Shown: piece by piece, positions 40,908-49,957 of the stretch
Layout of the letters: the number at the start of each line of letters is the position of its first letter
Position numbering within the stretch: the first letter of the stretch is position 1
Assembly: GCF_016598615.1 (NCBI RefSeq)
Contig: NZ_CP066831.1
Location: 7,812,001 to 7,876,000 of the forward strand
Direction: 5' to 3'
DNA: 64,000 nt
From: Streptomyces liliifuscus
GTDB taxonomy: Bacteria > Actinomycetota > Actinomycetes > Streptomycetales > Streptomycetaceae
Position numbers and translations under genes: made by a program
The notes under the pieces: model-generated
The model's input: only the letters and a program-made list of their open reading frames with translations
Told to the model about the DNA's origin: nothing
Databases searched by the model: none

Positions 40908-42218
40908 GTGAACGACCACCGCAGGCAGCTGATATCGCTCGCTCATCCCGTGTACTTCTCCCTGCTGGCGAGCGTCACCGCCGGAATCATCAACACCGTC
41001 TGGGTCTCCCGGCTCGGCCCCGATGCCGTCGCGGCCGTCGCGGTCGCCACCAACGCCGAGAACGTGCTGCTCGGCGTCGCCCTGGTCTTCGCCTCCGGCA
41101 CGACCGTCCTGGTAGCGCACGCAAGAGGTGCCCGGGACCCGGGCGCGCTACGGGCCGCCGTGCGAGGCGGCTGGGCCCTGTTCGCCCTGGTCACACCGGT
41201 CGTCGCGGTCGGTGGCCGGCTCCTGCGGGAACCGCTCGCGCGGCTCGTGCTCGGTGGCGACGACGGGGCCGCGCTCGCCCTCGCCGTCGGCTACTTCGCG
41301 ATCTCCCTGCCGGGCATCGCCGTCTTCTTCGCGCAGAACCTCGTCGACGGCATCCTCAAGGGCGCGGGCGACACCAGGACCCCGATGCGGCTCGCCCTGC
41401 TCGCCAACGGGCTGATCCTGGTCCTCGACCCGCTGCTCATCCACTCGTACGGCGTCCGCGGCGCCGCCGCCTCCACGGTCCTGTGCCGTGGTGCGGCCCT
41501 CGCGGTGGGTCTGTGGGCGCTGCGCCGCAACAGCGTGCTCCGGGCGGCCGCGTCGGCCCGCCCCGCCGAGGCCACCGGGTCCGCGCTGCGCCGGACGCTC
41601 AGGACCGGCCTGCCCATGTCCGCCGACTTCACCGTGCGCCAGACCGGCGCACTCGTCCTCGTCGCGGTGGTGGCCCGGCTCGGCGTGAGCGCCGTGGCCG
41701 CGTACGCGATCGCGTACAAGGTCATGTACGTCGCCACGATGGCCTTCTACGCCGTGCGGCAGGCCGCCGCCATCCACACCGCGCACACCCGGGGGGAGGG
41801 GCGGGAGGAGCGGCGGGCCATCGGGCGGCAGGCCGTGCTGGTGTCCGGGGTGCTGGGTCTGGTGTCCGGGGTTCTGCTGCTCGCCCTCGCGCCCTGGATC
41901 ATGCGGGCCTTCGGCGCCGGGCCCGATGTGGCGCACCAGGGGGTGCTGTTCCTGCGCTGTGCCGGGCCGTATCTGCTGCTGATGGCCTGCTGCATCGCGC
42001 TGGGCGGGGTGTTCGAGGGCGGCGGAGGCGCACCCGTGCTGCTGCGGGTGACGGCACTCGGCACGGCGGTTCAACTGGCGCTCGCGTACGCCTTGTCGGG
42101 GCTCGGTCTGCCCGGGATCTGTCTCGCGATGGCGCTCGCCATGGCCGTGCAGTGCGCGGTGCTCCTGCCGTGCCTGCGCCGTCAGGAGTTCAGCGGCTCC
42201 TGGGTGCGGGCCGTCTGA
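40908..42218 (+). CDS. MATE family multidrug exporter
   Basis: Cation-coupled multidrug or toxin exporter, 436 aa, with twelve TM segments in two six-helix bundles. Seen: N-terminal MatE half (LISLAHPVYFSLLASVTAGIINTVWVSRLG), AQNLVDGILKGAGDTRTPM, second half (LRTGLPMSADFTVRQTGALVLVAVVARLG). GTG 40908 follows GAGGGGGG. Probably controlled by the divergent PadR repressor through the operator in front of it. Its 3' end overlaps the convergent GT87 gene by 37 nt. Confidence 0.88.
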   Translation: MNDHRRQLISLAHPVYFSLLASVTAGIINTVWVSRLGPDAVAAVAVATNAENVLLGVALVFASGTTVLVAHARGARDPGALRAAVRGGWALFALVTPVVAVGGRLLREPLARLVLGGDDGAALALAVGYFAISLPGIAVFFAQNLVDGILKGAGDTRTPMRLALLANGLILVLDPLLIHSYGVRGAAASTVLCRGAALAVGLWALRRNSVLRAAASARPAEATGSALRRTLRTGLPMSADFTVRQTGALVLVAVVARLGVSAVAAYAIAYKVMYVATMAFYAVRQAAAIHTAHTRGEGREERRAIGRQAVLVSGVLGLVSGVLLLALAPWIMRAFGAGPDVAHQGVLFLRCAGPYLLLMACCIALGGVFEGGGGAPVLLRVTALGTAVQLALAYALSGLGLPGICLAMALAMAVQCAVLLPCLRRQEFSGSWVRAV

Positions 42219-43414
42219 GCGGGCAGCTCGGCCCGGGTCGCGTACGACACCGTGTCGCGCCAGAGGAGGGTGCAGGCGGTGACGGACGCGGCGACCAGCA
42301 GGCCGTTGCGGATCACCAGCAGGGTGATGCCGAGGCTGTCACTGCCGACGACGTTCGCGAAATAGACGGGGAACTCCAGGACCGTGAAGAAGCACGCCGT
42401 CAGGACCATCCCGGCAGGCAGCCCCATCCGGCTGCCGCGGAAGGCCAGGCACACGGCGGCCAGACCGACCAGCCACACCATGTACTGCGGGCTGATCACC
42501 CGGCTGGTCGTCGTGAACAGGAGCACCGCCACGAAGGCGGCGTCCGCGAGCGTGTGCGCCAGGAAGCGTGTCGCCAGCAGCCGCCACATCAGCAGCCAGC
42601 CGAACGCGAGCCCCGTCAGCAGCAGGGCCGCCGTGCTCACCAGGGCCACATGCGGGCCGAGGAACTCCACCGAGCCGTAGTTGAGCAGGACCTGGCCCTC
42701 CCAGCCGTGGTGCCGGGCGATATGGAAGACCAGGGAACCGAGTGACTCGACCTCGGTCCCACGGTCGCGCTGGAAGGTCATGAACGCGAACGCGCCGGGC
42801 ATCGACACCGCGAACAGCAGTGCCAGCCCCGCGGCCGTCGCCGCCGCCGAGCCCCACGCCTTCCGCTTCGCCGTGCCCACGAGCAGCAGCGCCGGCCACA
42901 CCTTCAGCATCGCGCCGAACGCGACGAGCACGCCCATCACGCGCGGATGCCGGGCGCCCACGAGGATCGCGGCCACGACGACGGCCGTCACCATCACGTC
43001 GTACCGCGAGTAGACCGTCGGCCCGAGCAGCGGTACGCCCACCACCCACACCCAGGCGCCGCGCAGCGACTTGCCCGGGCGCCGGCCCGCGTACAGGAGC
43101 AGGGCGAAGGCGACCAGGTCGGCGAGGAAGGCGAGGACGAAGAACGCCGAGGTGTACTCGAGGAAGGGCAGCAGCGCGGGGGAGAGGATCGCGAGGGCCG
43201 CGGCCGGCGGGTACTGCCAGGTCACGTCGTCCAGCGGGAAGGTGCCGGTGCGCAGGATCTCGTACCAGCCCTGGTAGATCACCGAGACGTCGCTGGTGAC
43301 ATCGGGGCCGGGGAAGATCCACACCTTGAAGACGAAGAGCAACAGCATCAGCCTGGTCAGGCCCCAGGCCCCCACCAGCGGATACGGGAACCTCGCCCCC
43401 CTTGCTCCCGTCAT
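42182..43414 (-). CDS. GT87-type polyprenyl-linked mannosyltransferase-like membrane protein
   Basis: 410-aa polytopic membrane glycosyltransferase (DUF2029/GT87). Seen: N-terminal TM, extracytoplasmic loop with PGPDVTSDVSVIYQGWYEIL and WQYPPAA, and about ten TM segments; SPQYMVWLVG near the C-terminus is family-typical. M. tuberculosis Rv2181, an alpha-1,2-mannosyltransferase of LAM synthesis, lies in the same neighbourhood; this protein probably uses polyprenyl-phosphate-mannose on an unknown envelope glycan or lipid. ATG 43414 chosen after AGGTGGG. 3' overlap of 37 nt with the MATE gene. Confidence 0.8.
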   Translation of the reverse strand: MTGARGARFPYPLVGAWGLTRLMLLLFVFKVWIFPGPDVTSDVSVIYQGWYEILRTGTFPLDDVTWQYPPAAALAILSPALLPFLEYTSAFFVLAFLADLVAFALLLYAGRRPGKSLRGAWVWVVGVPLLGPTVYSRYDVMVTAVVVAAILVGARHPRVMGVLVAFGAMLKVWPALLLVGTAKRKAWGSAAATAAGLALLFAVSMPGAFAFMTFQRDRGTEVESLGSLVFHIARHHGWEGQVLLNYGSVEFLGPHVALVSTAALLLTGLAFGWLLMWRLLATRFLAHTLADAAFVAVLLFTTTSRVISPQYMVWLVGLAAVCLAFRGSRMGLPAGMVLTACFFTVLEFPVYFANVVGSDSLGITLLVIRNGLLVAASVTACTLLWRDTVSYATRAELPAQTARTQEPLNS

Positions 43415-43539
43415 GCCCACCTGTCCTCTTCCGTACGGATCCTGTGTGCGGCCATGATTCCCCGCGCGCCTGTGCGAGAGCCATGAAGCGCGGCCGTGCG
43501 GAGCTGCCGGGTGCGGGTTCGGTACGTCCGTGCTTTCGG

Positions 43540-43545
43540 TACTGT
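43540..43545 (+). promoter_or_regulatory. Candidate -10 (TACTGT) for leaderless pimB'
   Basis: TACTGT ends 8 nt before ATG 43554; no Shine-Dalgarno precedes this start. Confidence 0.4.
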
Positions 43546-43553
43546 CGACGGCG

Positions 43554-44696
43554 ATGCACAAGACCCTGATCGTGACCAACGACTTCCCGCCGAGGCCGGG
43601 CGGCATCCAGGCCTTCCTGCACAACATGGCGTTGCGCCTGGACCCCGAGCGGCTCGTCGTCTACGCCTCCACGTGGAAGCGGGGCCGGGAGGGAGCCGAG
43701 GCGACGGCCGCCTTCGACGCCGAACAGCCCTTCGTCATCGTACGCGACCGAACAACCATGCTGCTGCCCACTCCGAGGGTCTCCCGGCGGGCCGTGGGGC
43801 TGCTCCGGGACCACGGCTGCACGTCGGTGTGGTTCGGTGCCGCGGCACCGCTCGGGCTGCTGGCGCCCGCGCTGAGGAAGGCCGGCGCCGAGCGCCTCGT
43901 GGCCACGACGCACGGTCATGAGGCGGGGTGGGCGCAACTGCCCGGCTCGCGCGAACTGCTGCGCAGGATCGGCGAGTCGACGGACACGATCACGTATCTC
44001 GGCGAGTACACCCGCTCGCGGATCGCCGCCGCGCTGACGCCCGAGGCGGCCGCGCGGATGGCCCAACTGCCGCCGGGTGTCGACGAGAAGACCTTCCATC
44101 CCGGTTCGGGTGGTGACGCGGTCCGAGCCCGGCTCGGCCTGACCGACCGCCCGGTCGTCGTCTGCGTCTCCCGGCTCGTCCCGCGCAAGGGCCAGGACAC
44201 GCTCATCCTCGCGATGCCGCGGATCCTGGCGAGCGAGCCCGAGGCGGTGCTGCTGATCGTGGGCGGCGGGCCGTACGAGAAGGACTTGCGCAGGCTCGCG
44301 CACGAGACCGGTGTCGTCGACTCCGTCCGCTTCACCGGGGCCGTTCCCTGGTCCGAACTCCCCGCCCACTACGGCGCGGGCGATGTCTTCGCCATGCCGT
44401 GCCGCACCCGTCGTGGGGGCCTCGACGTCGAGGGCCTCGGCATCGTCTACCTGGAGGCCTCCGCGACCGGGCTTCCCGTCGTCGCCGGCGACTCCGGCGG
44501 AGCGCCCGATGCCGTCCTCGACGGCGAGACCGGCTGGGTCGTCCGTGGCGGCTCCCCGGAGGACGCGGCCGATCGCATCGTCGCGCTGCTCGGCGATCCG
44601 GAGCTGCGGTGCCGGATGGGGGAGCGGGGGCGGGAGTGGGTCGAGGAGCGGTGGCGCTGGGATTTGCTGGCGGAGCGGTTGAAGGAGCTGCTGTAG
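43554..44696 (+). CDS. pimB: GT4 glycosyltransferase, PimB'-like
   Basis: GDP-mannose-dependent mannosyltransferase of the GT4 (GT-B) type, 380 aa; the M. tuberculosis syntenic gene Rv2188c (PimB') adds the second mannose to phosphatidylinositol monomannoside. Seen: N-terminal TNDFPPRPGGIQAFLHN, acceptor-side TTHGHE, and the C-terminal nucleotide-sugar site CVSRLVPRKGQDTLI, FAMPCRTRRGGLDVEGLGIVYLEASATGLPVVAGDSGGAPD (E-x7-E motif). Streptomyces do make PIMs, so the role fits, but acceptor specificity is inferred. Divergent from GT87. Confidence 0.85.
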   Translation: MHKTLIVTNDFPPRPGGIQAFLHNMALRLDPERLVVYASTWKRGREGAEATAAFDAEQPFVIVRDRTTMLLPTPRVSRRAVGLLRDHGCTSVWFGAAAPLGLLAPALRKAGAERLVATTHGHEAGWAQLPGSRELLRRIGESTDTITYLGEYTRSRIAAALTPEAAARMAQLPPGVDEKTFHPGSGGDAVRARLGLTDRPVVVCVSRLVPRKGQDTLILAMPRILASEPEAVLLIVGGGPYEKDLRRLAHETGVVDSVRFTGAVPWSELPAHYGAGDVFAMPCRTRRGGLDVEGLGIVYLEASATGLPVVAGDSGGAPDAVLDGETGWVVRGGSPEDAADRIVALLGDPELRCRMGERGREWVEERWRWDLLAERLKELL

Positions 44697-44761
44697 GGCT
44701 GCGGCTTGCTGGTTCTTGGAGCTCGGCGGGGAAGGTTGTCGGGTGGGTGCGGGTGCGTCGT

Positions 44762-44849
44762 GGCTGATCGCGCAGTTCCCCGCGCCCCTAAAGGGGCTGG
44801 GGCTGCACCTGCCGTCTTTTCAGGGGCGCGGGGAACTGCGCGATCAGCC
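44762..44849. repeat. Family A repeat pair, 28-bp perfect inverted repeat
   Basis: Arm 44762-44789 (ggctgatcgcgcagttcc then ccgcgcccct) and its exact complement 44822-44849 with a 32-nt loop, between convergent pimB' and fadD ends. Likely bidirectional terminator. Confidence 0.85.
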
Positions 44850-44910
44850 CCCACCGGGCCGCAGCCATCACAACCACCGGGCCCGTGCCACAAGAAGGAC
44901 TCAGTGAGGC

Positions 44911-46707
44911 TCAGCCTCGATAGATGGCCTCGATCTCGTCCGCGTAGTCCTTCGCCACCACATTGCGCTTGAGCTTCAGGGACGGTGTGAGGTGGCCGGA
45001 GTCCTCGGTGAACTGGTGGGCGAGAATCCGGAACTTCCGCACCGACTCCGCCTTCGACACCGCGGCGTTGCCGTCGTCGACAGCGCTCTGGATCGCCGCG
45101 AGCAGATCCGGATCCTGTCCGAGCGACGCCGCGGTGGAACCCGCCGGCTTGCCGTGCTCGTCGGCCCAGCGGCCCAGGAACTCGTCGTCGACGGTGATGA
45201 GCGCGCCCACGAACGGACGCCCGTCACCGACGACCATGCACTCCGCGACCAGCGCGTGCGCGCGGATGCGGTCCTCGATCACGGCCGGGGCGACGTTCTT
45301 GCCGCCCGCGGTGACGATGATCTCCTTCTTGCGGCCGGTGATCCGCAGATAGCCGTCCTCGTCGAGCGTGCCGATGTCACCTGTGTGGAACCAGCCGTCG
45401 GCGAGCGCCTCGGCGGTCGCGGCCTCGTTGTTCCAGTACCCCTTGAACAGGTGCTCGCCGTGCAGCAGCACCTCGCCGTCGTCCGCGATGCGGATCACGG
45501 AACCCGGCAGCGGCTGGCCGACCGTGCCGATCTTCTGCCGGTCCCACGGGTTGAAGGCGGTGGCCGCGCAGGACTCGGTGAGGCCGTAGCCCTCCAGGAC
45601 CGTGAAGCCGATACCGCGGAAGAAGTGACCCAGACGCTCACCCAGCGGGGCGCCGCCCGAGATCGCGTACTCGCCCTTGCCGCCGAGCACCGCGCGCAGC
45701 TTGCTGTAGACGAGCTTGTCGAACGTCTTGTGCTTGATCTTCAGGCCGATCGACGGGCCCGACGGAGTGTCCAGCGCGCGGCTGTACGCGATCGCCGTGT
45801 CCGCCGCCTTGTCGAAGATCTTGCCCTTGCCGTCCGCCTGCGCCTTGGCCCGCGCCGAGTTGTAGACCTTCTCGAAGACGCGCGGCACACCGAGGATCAA
45901 CGTCGGCCGGAACGAGGCCAGTTCGTCCGTGAGGTTCTTGATGTCCGGGACCATGCCCAGCTTGATCGGCGCCATCATCGGCGCGACCTGCACGAGCCGC
46001 CCGAAGACGTGCGCGAGCGGCAGGAAGAGCAGTACCGAACACTCACCCGTACGGAACAGGGGGCGCAGCCGCTCCACGATGTTGCCGCACTCGGCGAAGA
46101 AGCTGCGGTGGGTCAGCACACAGCCCTTGGGGCGCCCGGTCGTGCCGCTCGTGTAGACGATGGTCGCCGGGTCGTCGGCCTTGGCGAGCGAACTGCGCTC
46201 CTCCACGGCCGCGTCCGAGACGTCCTTGCCGGCCCGGCCGAGCTGCTCGACGCCGCCGCCCTCGATCTGCCAGATGTGTTTGAGGTGGGGCAGCCCGTCG
46301 CGGACCGACTCCACGGCGGCCGCGTGCGCGTCCAGCTCCACGACGACGGCGGTCGCGCCCGAGTCGCCGAGGATCCACTGCACCTGCTCCGCCGAGCTGG
46401 TCTCGTACACCGGTACGGTGACCGCGCCCGCGCTCCAGATCGCGAAGTCGAGGAGCGTCCACTCGTAGCGCGTACGGGACATCAGGCCGACCCGGTCGCC
46501 CGGCGCCACGCCCGAGGCGATCAGGCCCTTGGCGGCGGCCTGTACCTCGGCGAGGAAGGTCGTGGCCGAGACATCCGTCCAAGTGCCGCCGACCTTACGG
46601 GCGATGACCGCCACGTCCGGATGCTGCGCGGCGTTTCTGCGGACGATGTCGGTCAGATTGCCGTCCGCGGGGACCTCGTACAAAGCCGGAAGGCTGAACT
46701 CGCGCAA
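44911..46707 (-). CDS. fadD: Long-chain fatty-acyl-CoA ligase (FadD15-like)
   Basis: Adenylates fatty acids and forms acyl-CoA, 598 aa. Seen: P-loop-like IVYTSGTTGRPKGCVLTH (~186-203), linker GYGLTESCAATAFNP, GWFHTGDIG and ITGRKKEIIVTAGGKNVAP (adenylation motifs A8/A10 Lys region). The start is TTG 46707, supported by GAGGAG 8 nt upstream. M. tuberculosis fadD15 (Rv2187) sits next to pimB' in the same way. Feeds acyl chains to lipid synthesis (PlsC at 54.3 kb) or to degradation. Confidence 0.92.
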   Translation of the reverse strand: MREFSLPALYEVPADGNLTDIVRRNAAQHPDVAVIARKVGGTWTDVSATTFLAEVQAAAKGLIASGVAPGDRVGLMSRTRYEWTLLDFAIWSAGAVTVPVYETSSAEQVQWILGDSGATAVVVELDAHAAAVESVRDGLPHLKHIWQIEGGGVEQLGRAGKDVSDAAVEERSSLAKADDPATIVYTSGTTGRPKGCVLTHRSFFAECGNIVERLRPLFRTGECSVLLFLPLAHVFGRLVQVAPMMAPIKLGMVPDIKNLTDELASFRPTLILGVPRVFEKVYNSARAKAQADGKGKIFDKAADTAIAYSRALDTPSGPSIGLKIKHKTFDKLVYSKLRAVLGGKGEYAISGGAPLGERLGHFFRGIGFTVLEGYGLTESCAATAFNPWDRQKIGTVGQPLPGSVIRIADDGEVLLHGEHLFKGYWNNEAATAEALADGWFHTGDIGTLDEDGYLRITGRKKEIIVTAGGKNVAPAVIEDRIRAHALVAECMVVGDGRPFVGALITVDDEFLGRWADEHGKPAGSTAASLGQDPDLLAAIQSAVDDGNAAVSKAESVRKFRILAHQFTEDSGHLTPSLKLKRNVVAKDYADEIEAIYRG

Positions 46708-47017
46708 GACTGCTGCTCCTCATAGGGCGCCGACGCCACGACTTCGTGTGATGCGACGGAGCGGTCCAAGGCTCGGGCGTGTGCTCTGGGACTCAGGTGG
46801 TTGAAACCCTGAGCACGACTGGACTGCCCGGACGTTACCCGCCGGTACTGCCTCTACGACAGGGGGGTCGGGTGAGATGTTCCCCGCGTCACACGCGTTG
46901 GTGTTCCTCTTGAGTGTTTCTCCACGCAGGGTAGTCCACCACGTTACTGACTGGGAGGTAACCGCAGGTCCGCCCGCGTCTACACACGTTTGCTCCACAG
47001 GCTTACCCTTGATCGCC
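46708..47017. other. Divergent intergenic region between fadD and metallophosphoesterase
   Basis: No gene seen. Holds the fadD ribosome-binding site (GAGGAG), a minus-strand -10-like TAACGT (46832-46837), a purine-poor stretch, and TACCCT (47004-47009) placed 8 nt before ATG 47018 for a leaderless phosphoesterase mRNA. Confidence 0.45.
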
Positions 47018-47842
47018 ATGGCAGGCACACAAGGCGGCGACGCCGACGACATCGGGGGCCCGGGCGGCGAGGCCCGAAAGACGCGCATCCATGTGGTGAG
47101 CGACGTGCACGGCAACGTCCGTGACCTGGTCAGGGCCGGTGACGGCGCGGACGCCCTGATCTGTCTCGGCGACCTCGTGCTCTTCATCGACTACGCCGAC
47201 CACTCCCGCGGCATCTTCCCCGACCTCTTCGGCACCGAGAACACGGACCGCATCGTCGAGCTGCGCACAGCCCGCCACTACGAGGAGGCCCGGGCCTTCG
47301 GCGCGCGGCTGTGGGCGGGCGTCGACCGCGGACCCGCCATCGAGAAGGCCGTACGCAAGCAGTACGCCGAACTGTTCGCGGCGTTCCCCATCCCGACGTA
47401 CGCCACCTACGGCAACGTCGACGTGCCGCCCCTGTGGTCGGAGTACGCCGGACCCGGCACCACCGTGCTCGACGGCGAGCGGGTCGAGATCGGCGGCCGC
47501 GTTTTCGGCTTCGTCGGCGGGGGCCTGCGTACGCCGATGCGGACGCCGTACGAGATCAGCGACGAGGAGTACGCGGCGAAGATCGAGGCGGTCGGAGAGG
47601 TCGACGTGCTGTGCACGCACATCCCGCCGGAGGTGCCCGAGCTCGTCTACGACACGGTGGCGCGGCGCTTCGAGCGGGGGAGCCGGGCACTGCTCGACGC
47701 GATCCGGCGCACCCGGCCGCGCTATTCGCTCTTCGGTCACGTCCACCAGCCCCTCGCCCGGCGGATGCGCGTCGGCGCCACGGAGTGCGTGAACGTGGGT
47801 CACTTCGCCGGAACGGGGAAGCCGTGGGTGCTGGAGTGGTGA
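47018..47842 (+). CDS. Calcineurin-like metallophosphoesterase
   Basis: 274-aa dimetal phosphoesterase. Seen in order: VVSDVHGN (D-x-H), ICLGDLVLF (GD), TYGNVDVP (GNxD instead of GNHD), CTHIPPEVPE (H) and LFGHVHQP (GHxH), the full set of metal ligands with Val in place of the usual GNH(D/E) His. Possible substrates include cyclic nucleotides or UDP-sugar lipids; none is indicated. ATG 47018 with TACCCT 8 nt upstream suggests leaderless transcription. Divergent from fadD. Confidence 0.83.
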   Translation: MAGTQGGDADDIGGPGGEARKTRIHVVSDVHGNVRDLVRAGDGADALICLGDLVLFIDYADHSRGIFPDLFGTENTDRIVELRTARHYEEARAFGARLWAGVDRGPAIEKAVRKQYAELFAAFPIPTYATYGNVDVPPLWSEYAGPGTTVLDGERVEIGGRVFGFVGGGLRTPMRTPYEISDEEYAAKIEAVGEVDVLCTHIPPEVPELVYDTVARRFERGSRALLDAIRRTRPRYSLFGHVHQPLARRMRVGATECVNVGHFAGTGKPWVLEW

Positions 47843-47980
47843 GGGCCACCGGCGGTCGCAGGGGCGGGGGCGGCGGGCCGTCCGCCGCGCGGTAGCCTTC
47901 ACGCTGCATACACAGGTAGGAAGCGTTCGTACCCCGACGAACACCCCTATGTCCGGACCGCATCTGGAGGAGCCACAGCG

Positions 47981-48424
47981 ATGGCGGAACACACCAGCTC
48001 GAGCATCACGATCGAGGCGGCACCGGCCGATGTCATGGCGGTGATCGCCGACTTCGCCCGCTATCCGGACTGGACCGGAGAGGTGAAGGAGGCGGAGGTG
48101 CTCGCCACGGACGAGAAGGGCCGCGCGGAGCAGGTACGCCTCGTCATGGACGCCGGCGCGATCAAGGACGACCAGACCCTCGGCTACACCTGGACCGGCG
48201 ACCACGAGGTCTCCTGGACCCTGGTCAAGTCCCAGATGCTCCGCTCCCTCGACGGCTCCTACATCCTCAAGCCCGCGGGCACCGGCGCCACCCAGGTCAC
48301 CTACCAGCTCACCGTCGACGTCAAGATCCCCATGCTCGGCATGATCAAGCGCAAGGCGGAGAAGGTCATCATCGACCGCGCGCTGGCGGGCTTGAAGAAG
48401 AGGGTGGAGTCGGGCGAGAAGTAG
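47981..48424 (+). CDS. SRPBCC (START-like) lipid-binding family protein
   Basis: 147-aa single-domain SRPBCC/polyketide_cyc-type fold with a hydrophobic cavity. Seen: ITIEAAPADVMAVIADFARYPDWTGEVKEAEV, a typical first helix-turn, and C-terminal long helix KRKAEKVIIDRALAGLKKRV. ATG 47981 after GGAGGAG. Syntenic with M. tuberculosis Rv2185c (TB16.3), beside pimB'/fadD15/ArsA-like genes, so a lipid shuttle role in the same pathway is suggested but unproven. Confidence 0.85.
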   Translation: MAEHTSSSITIEAAPADVMAVIADFARYPDWTGEVKEAEVLATDEKGRAEQVRLVMDAGAIKDDQTLGYTWTGDHEVSWTLVKSQMLRSLDGSYILKPAGTGATQVTYQLTVDVKIPMLGMIKRKAEKVIIDRALAGLKKRVESGEK

Positions 48425-48451
48425 GCGGCGCGGGTGAGTGGGGGCTGACTT

Positions 48452-48636
48452 CCAGCCCGTCCGGCGTTTGAGGACGAGGCCGTTCAGGCCGATCTCTCAC
48501 CCACCCCCATCAGCCCCGCCCACCCCACCCAGCCCGTCCGGCGTTTGAGGACGAGCGCGTTCAGCGCGATGCCGGGGGTCTGGGGGCGGAGTCCCCAGGA
48601 ACGTGATGGGACGGGTAGGGGCGGCGGGGGCGAGAC
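48452..48636. repeat. Partial copies of composite palindrome family B
   Basis: Two direct copies of the ccagcccgtccggcgtttga-ggacgag unit (48452-48478 and 48529-48555), followed by gccgggggtctgggggc and the end arm gggacgggtaggggcggcg-ggggcgag (48608-48634). It equals the right half of the complete element at 58376-58586, without the left half. Between SRPBCC and ArsA-like genes. Confidence 0.7.
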
Positions 48637-48668
48637 CCTCTCTGCTCAGCCCGCCGGCCAGGCACAGG

Positions 48669-48674
48669 TACCGT
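48669..48674 (+). promoter_or_regulatory. Candidate -10 (TACCGT) for leaderless ArsA-like gene
   Basis: TACCGT ends 8 nt before ATG 48683 and no Shine-Dalgarno is present; identical hexamer and spacing to the promoter at 2888. Confidence 0.45.
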
Positions 48675-48682
48675 TGACAGAC

Positions 48683-49864
48683 ATGCGCACCATCCTGATC
48701 ACCGGCCCCGGCGGCTCCGGCCGCACCACCGTCGCCGCGGCCACCGCCCTGGAAGCCTCCCGCCAGGGAACCCGCACCCTGGTGCTCACAGCCGACCGCA
48801 CCGACACCCTCGGCGCCACCCTCGGCACCCCCACCGGCGCCACCCCCACCGAGGCCGCCCCCCACCTCACCACCTGGCGCCCGGACGCCACCGACGCCTT
48901 CCGCACGGACCTCCTCGCGTTCCAGGACCGCGCCACCACCGCCCTCGACCTCCTGGGCGCAGCCCGTCTGGACGGCGAGGAACTCACCCCCCTCCCCGGC
49001 GCCGAGGAACTCGCCCTGCTCCGTGCCCTGCGCGACGCGGCCACGGCGGACACGTACGACCTCCTGGTCGTCGACCTGCCGCCCACCCCCCAGGCACTCG
49101 CCCTCCTCGCCCTGCCCGAACAGCTGCGCCGCTACCTCCGCCGTCTGCTCCCCGCGGAGCGCCAGGCCGCCCGCGCGCTGCGCCCCGTGCTCGGCCGTCT
49201 CGCCGGTGTCCCGATGCCCTCGGAGTGGCTGTACGAGACGGCGGCCCGCTGGGACGTCGAGCTGGCCGCCGTCCAGCTGGCCGTCGAGGACGCGGCGACG
49301 ACCGTACGGCTGGTCGCCGAGCCGGGCCCGGCCGGCACCGACGCCGTACGCACCGCAGCCACCGGCCTCGCCCTGCGTGGTCTGCGCACCGACGTCCTGG
49401 TCGCGAACCGCGTCCTGCCCGACGCGTCCCCCGACACCTGGCTTGCCGCTCTCGCCGTACAGCAGCGCAAGGCGCTCGACGAGTGGCGTGACGAGTGGGG
49501 GCGGACGTTCGACGTGCGCGAGCTTCCGCACCTCGGCCGGGACCCGCGCGGCGCCGAGGACCTCGCCGCGCTGCCCGTGCCCGCGCCGGGCGAGGCCCCG
49601 GGACCGGTCGAGTGGCCGGTCGCCGACCGGCTCGCCGACGACGGCGTGCTCGTCTGGCACATCCCCCTTCCCGGTGCGATACGGGAGGAGCTGGACCTCG
49701 TACGACGTGGCGACGAACTCGTCGTCACCGCCGGGCAGTTCCGCCGGATCGTGCCCCTCCCGTCCGCCCTGCGCCGCTGCACGGTGGACGGCGCCTCCCT
49801 GCGCGACGGCGAACTGGCCGTCCGCTTCGCACCGGACCCGGACCTGTGGCCCCGGGAAAGGTGA
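48683..49864 (+). CDS. ArsA/GET3-like P-loop ATPase
   Basis: 393-aa SIMIBI-class ATPase. Seen: deviant Walker A GPGGSGRTTVAAATAL at the N-terminus, where the usual signature Lys (GGxGxGKT) is replaced by Arg, Walker B-like YDLLVVDLPPTPQALALL (Asp and Pro-rich switch II), and ArsA-typical C-terminal part with LVANRVLPD. Homologous gene Rv2184c lies in the same place in M. tuberculosis; arsenite export is unlikely as no ArsB follows. Probably a membrane-protein or lipid-path ATPase. The Lys-to-Arg change is noteworthy. Confidence 0.8.
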   Translation: MRTILITGPGGSGRTTVAAATALEASRQGTRTLVLTADRTDTLGATLGTPTGATPTEAAPHLTTWRPDATDAFRTDLLAFQDRATTALDLLGAARLDGEELTPLPGAEELALLRALRDAATADTYDLLVVDLPPTPQALALLALPEQLRRYLRRLLPAERQAARALRPVLGRLAGVPMPSEWLYETAARWDVELAAVQLAVEDAATTVRLVAEPGPAGTDAVRTAATGLALRGLRTDVLVANRVLPDASPDTWLAALAVQQRKALDEWRDEWGRTFDVRELPHLGRDPRGAEDLAALPVPAPGEAPGPVEWPVADRLADDGVLVWHIPLPGAIREELDLVRRGDELVVTAGQFRRIVPLPSALRRCTVDGASLRDGELAVRFAPDPDLWPRER

Positions 49865-49957
49865 CCGAGTCCCGTTTCTGTGGCCGCGCACACGATGAAC
49901 GGCGTACCCCCGTTCGGGTAACGTCGAGAGATACAGATCCCACGCTTGGAGTCCGCC

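Noticed and set aside
46720..47187. A 155-codon minus-strand frame overlapping the fadD/phosphoesterase interval
   Set aside because: It lies antisense to the metallophosphoesterase N-terminus and has no domain or ribosome-binding site.
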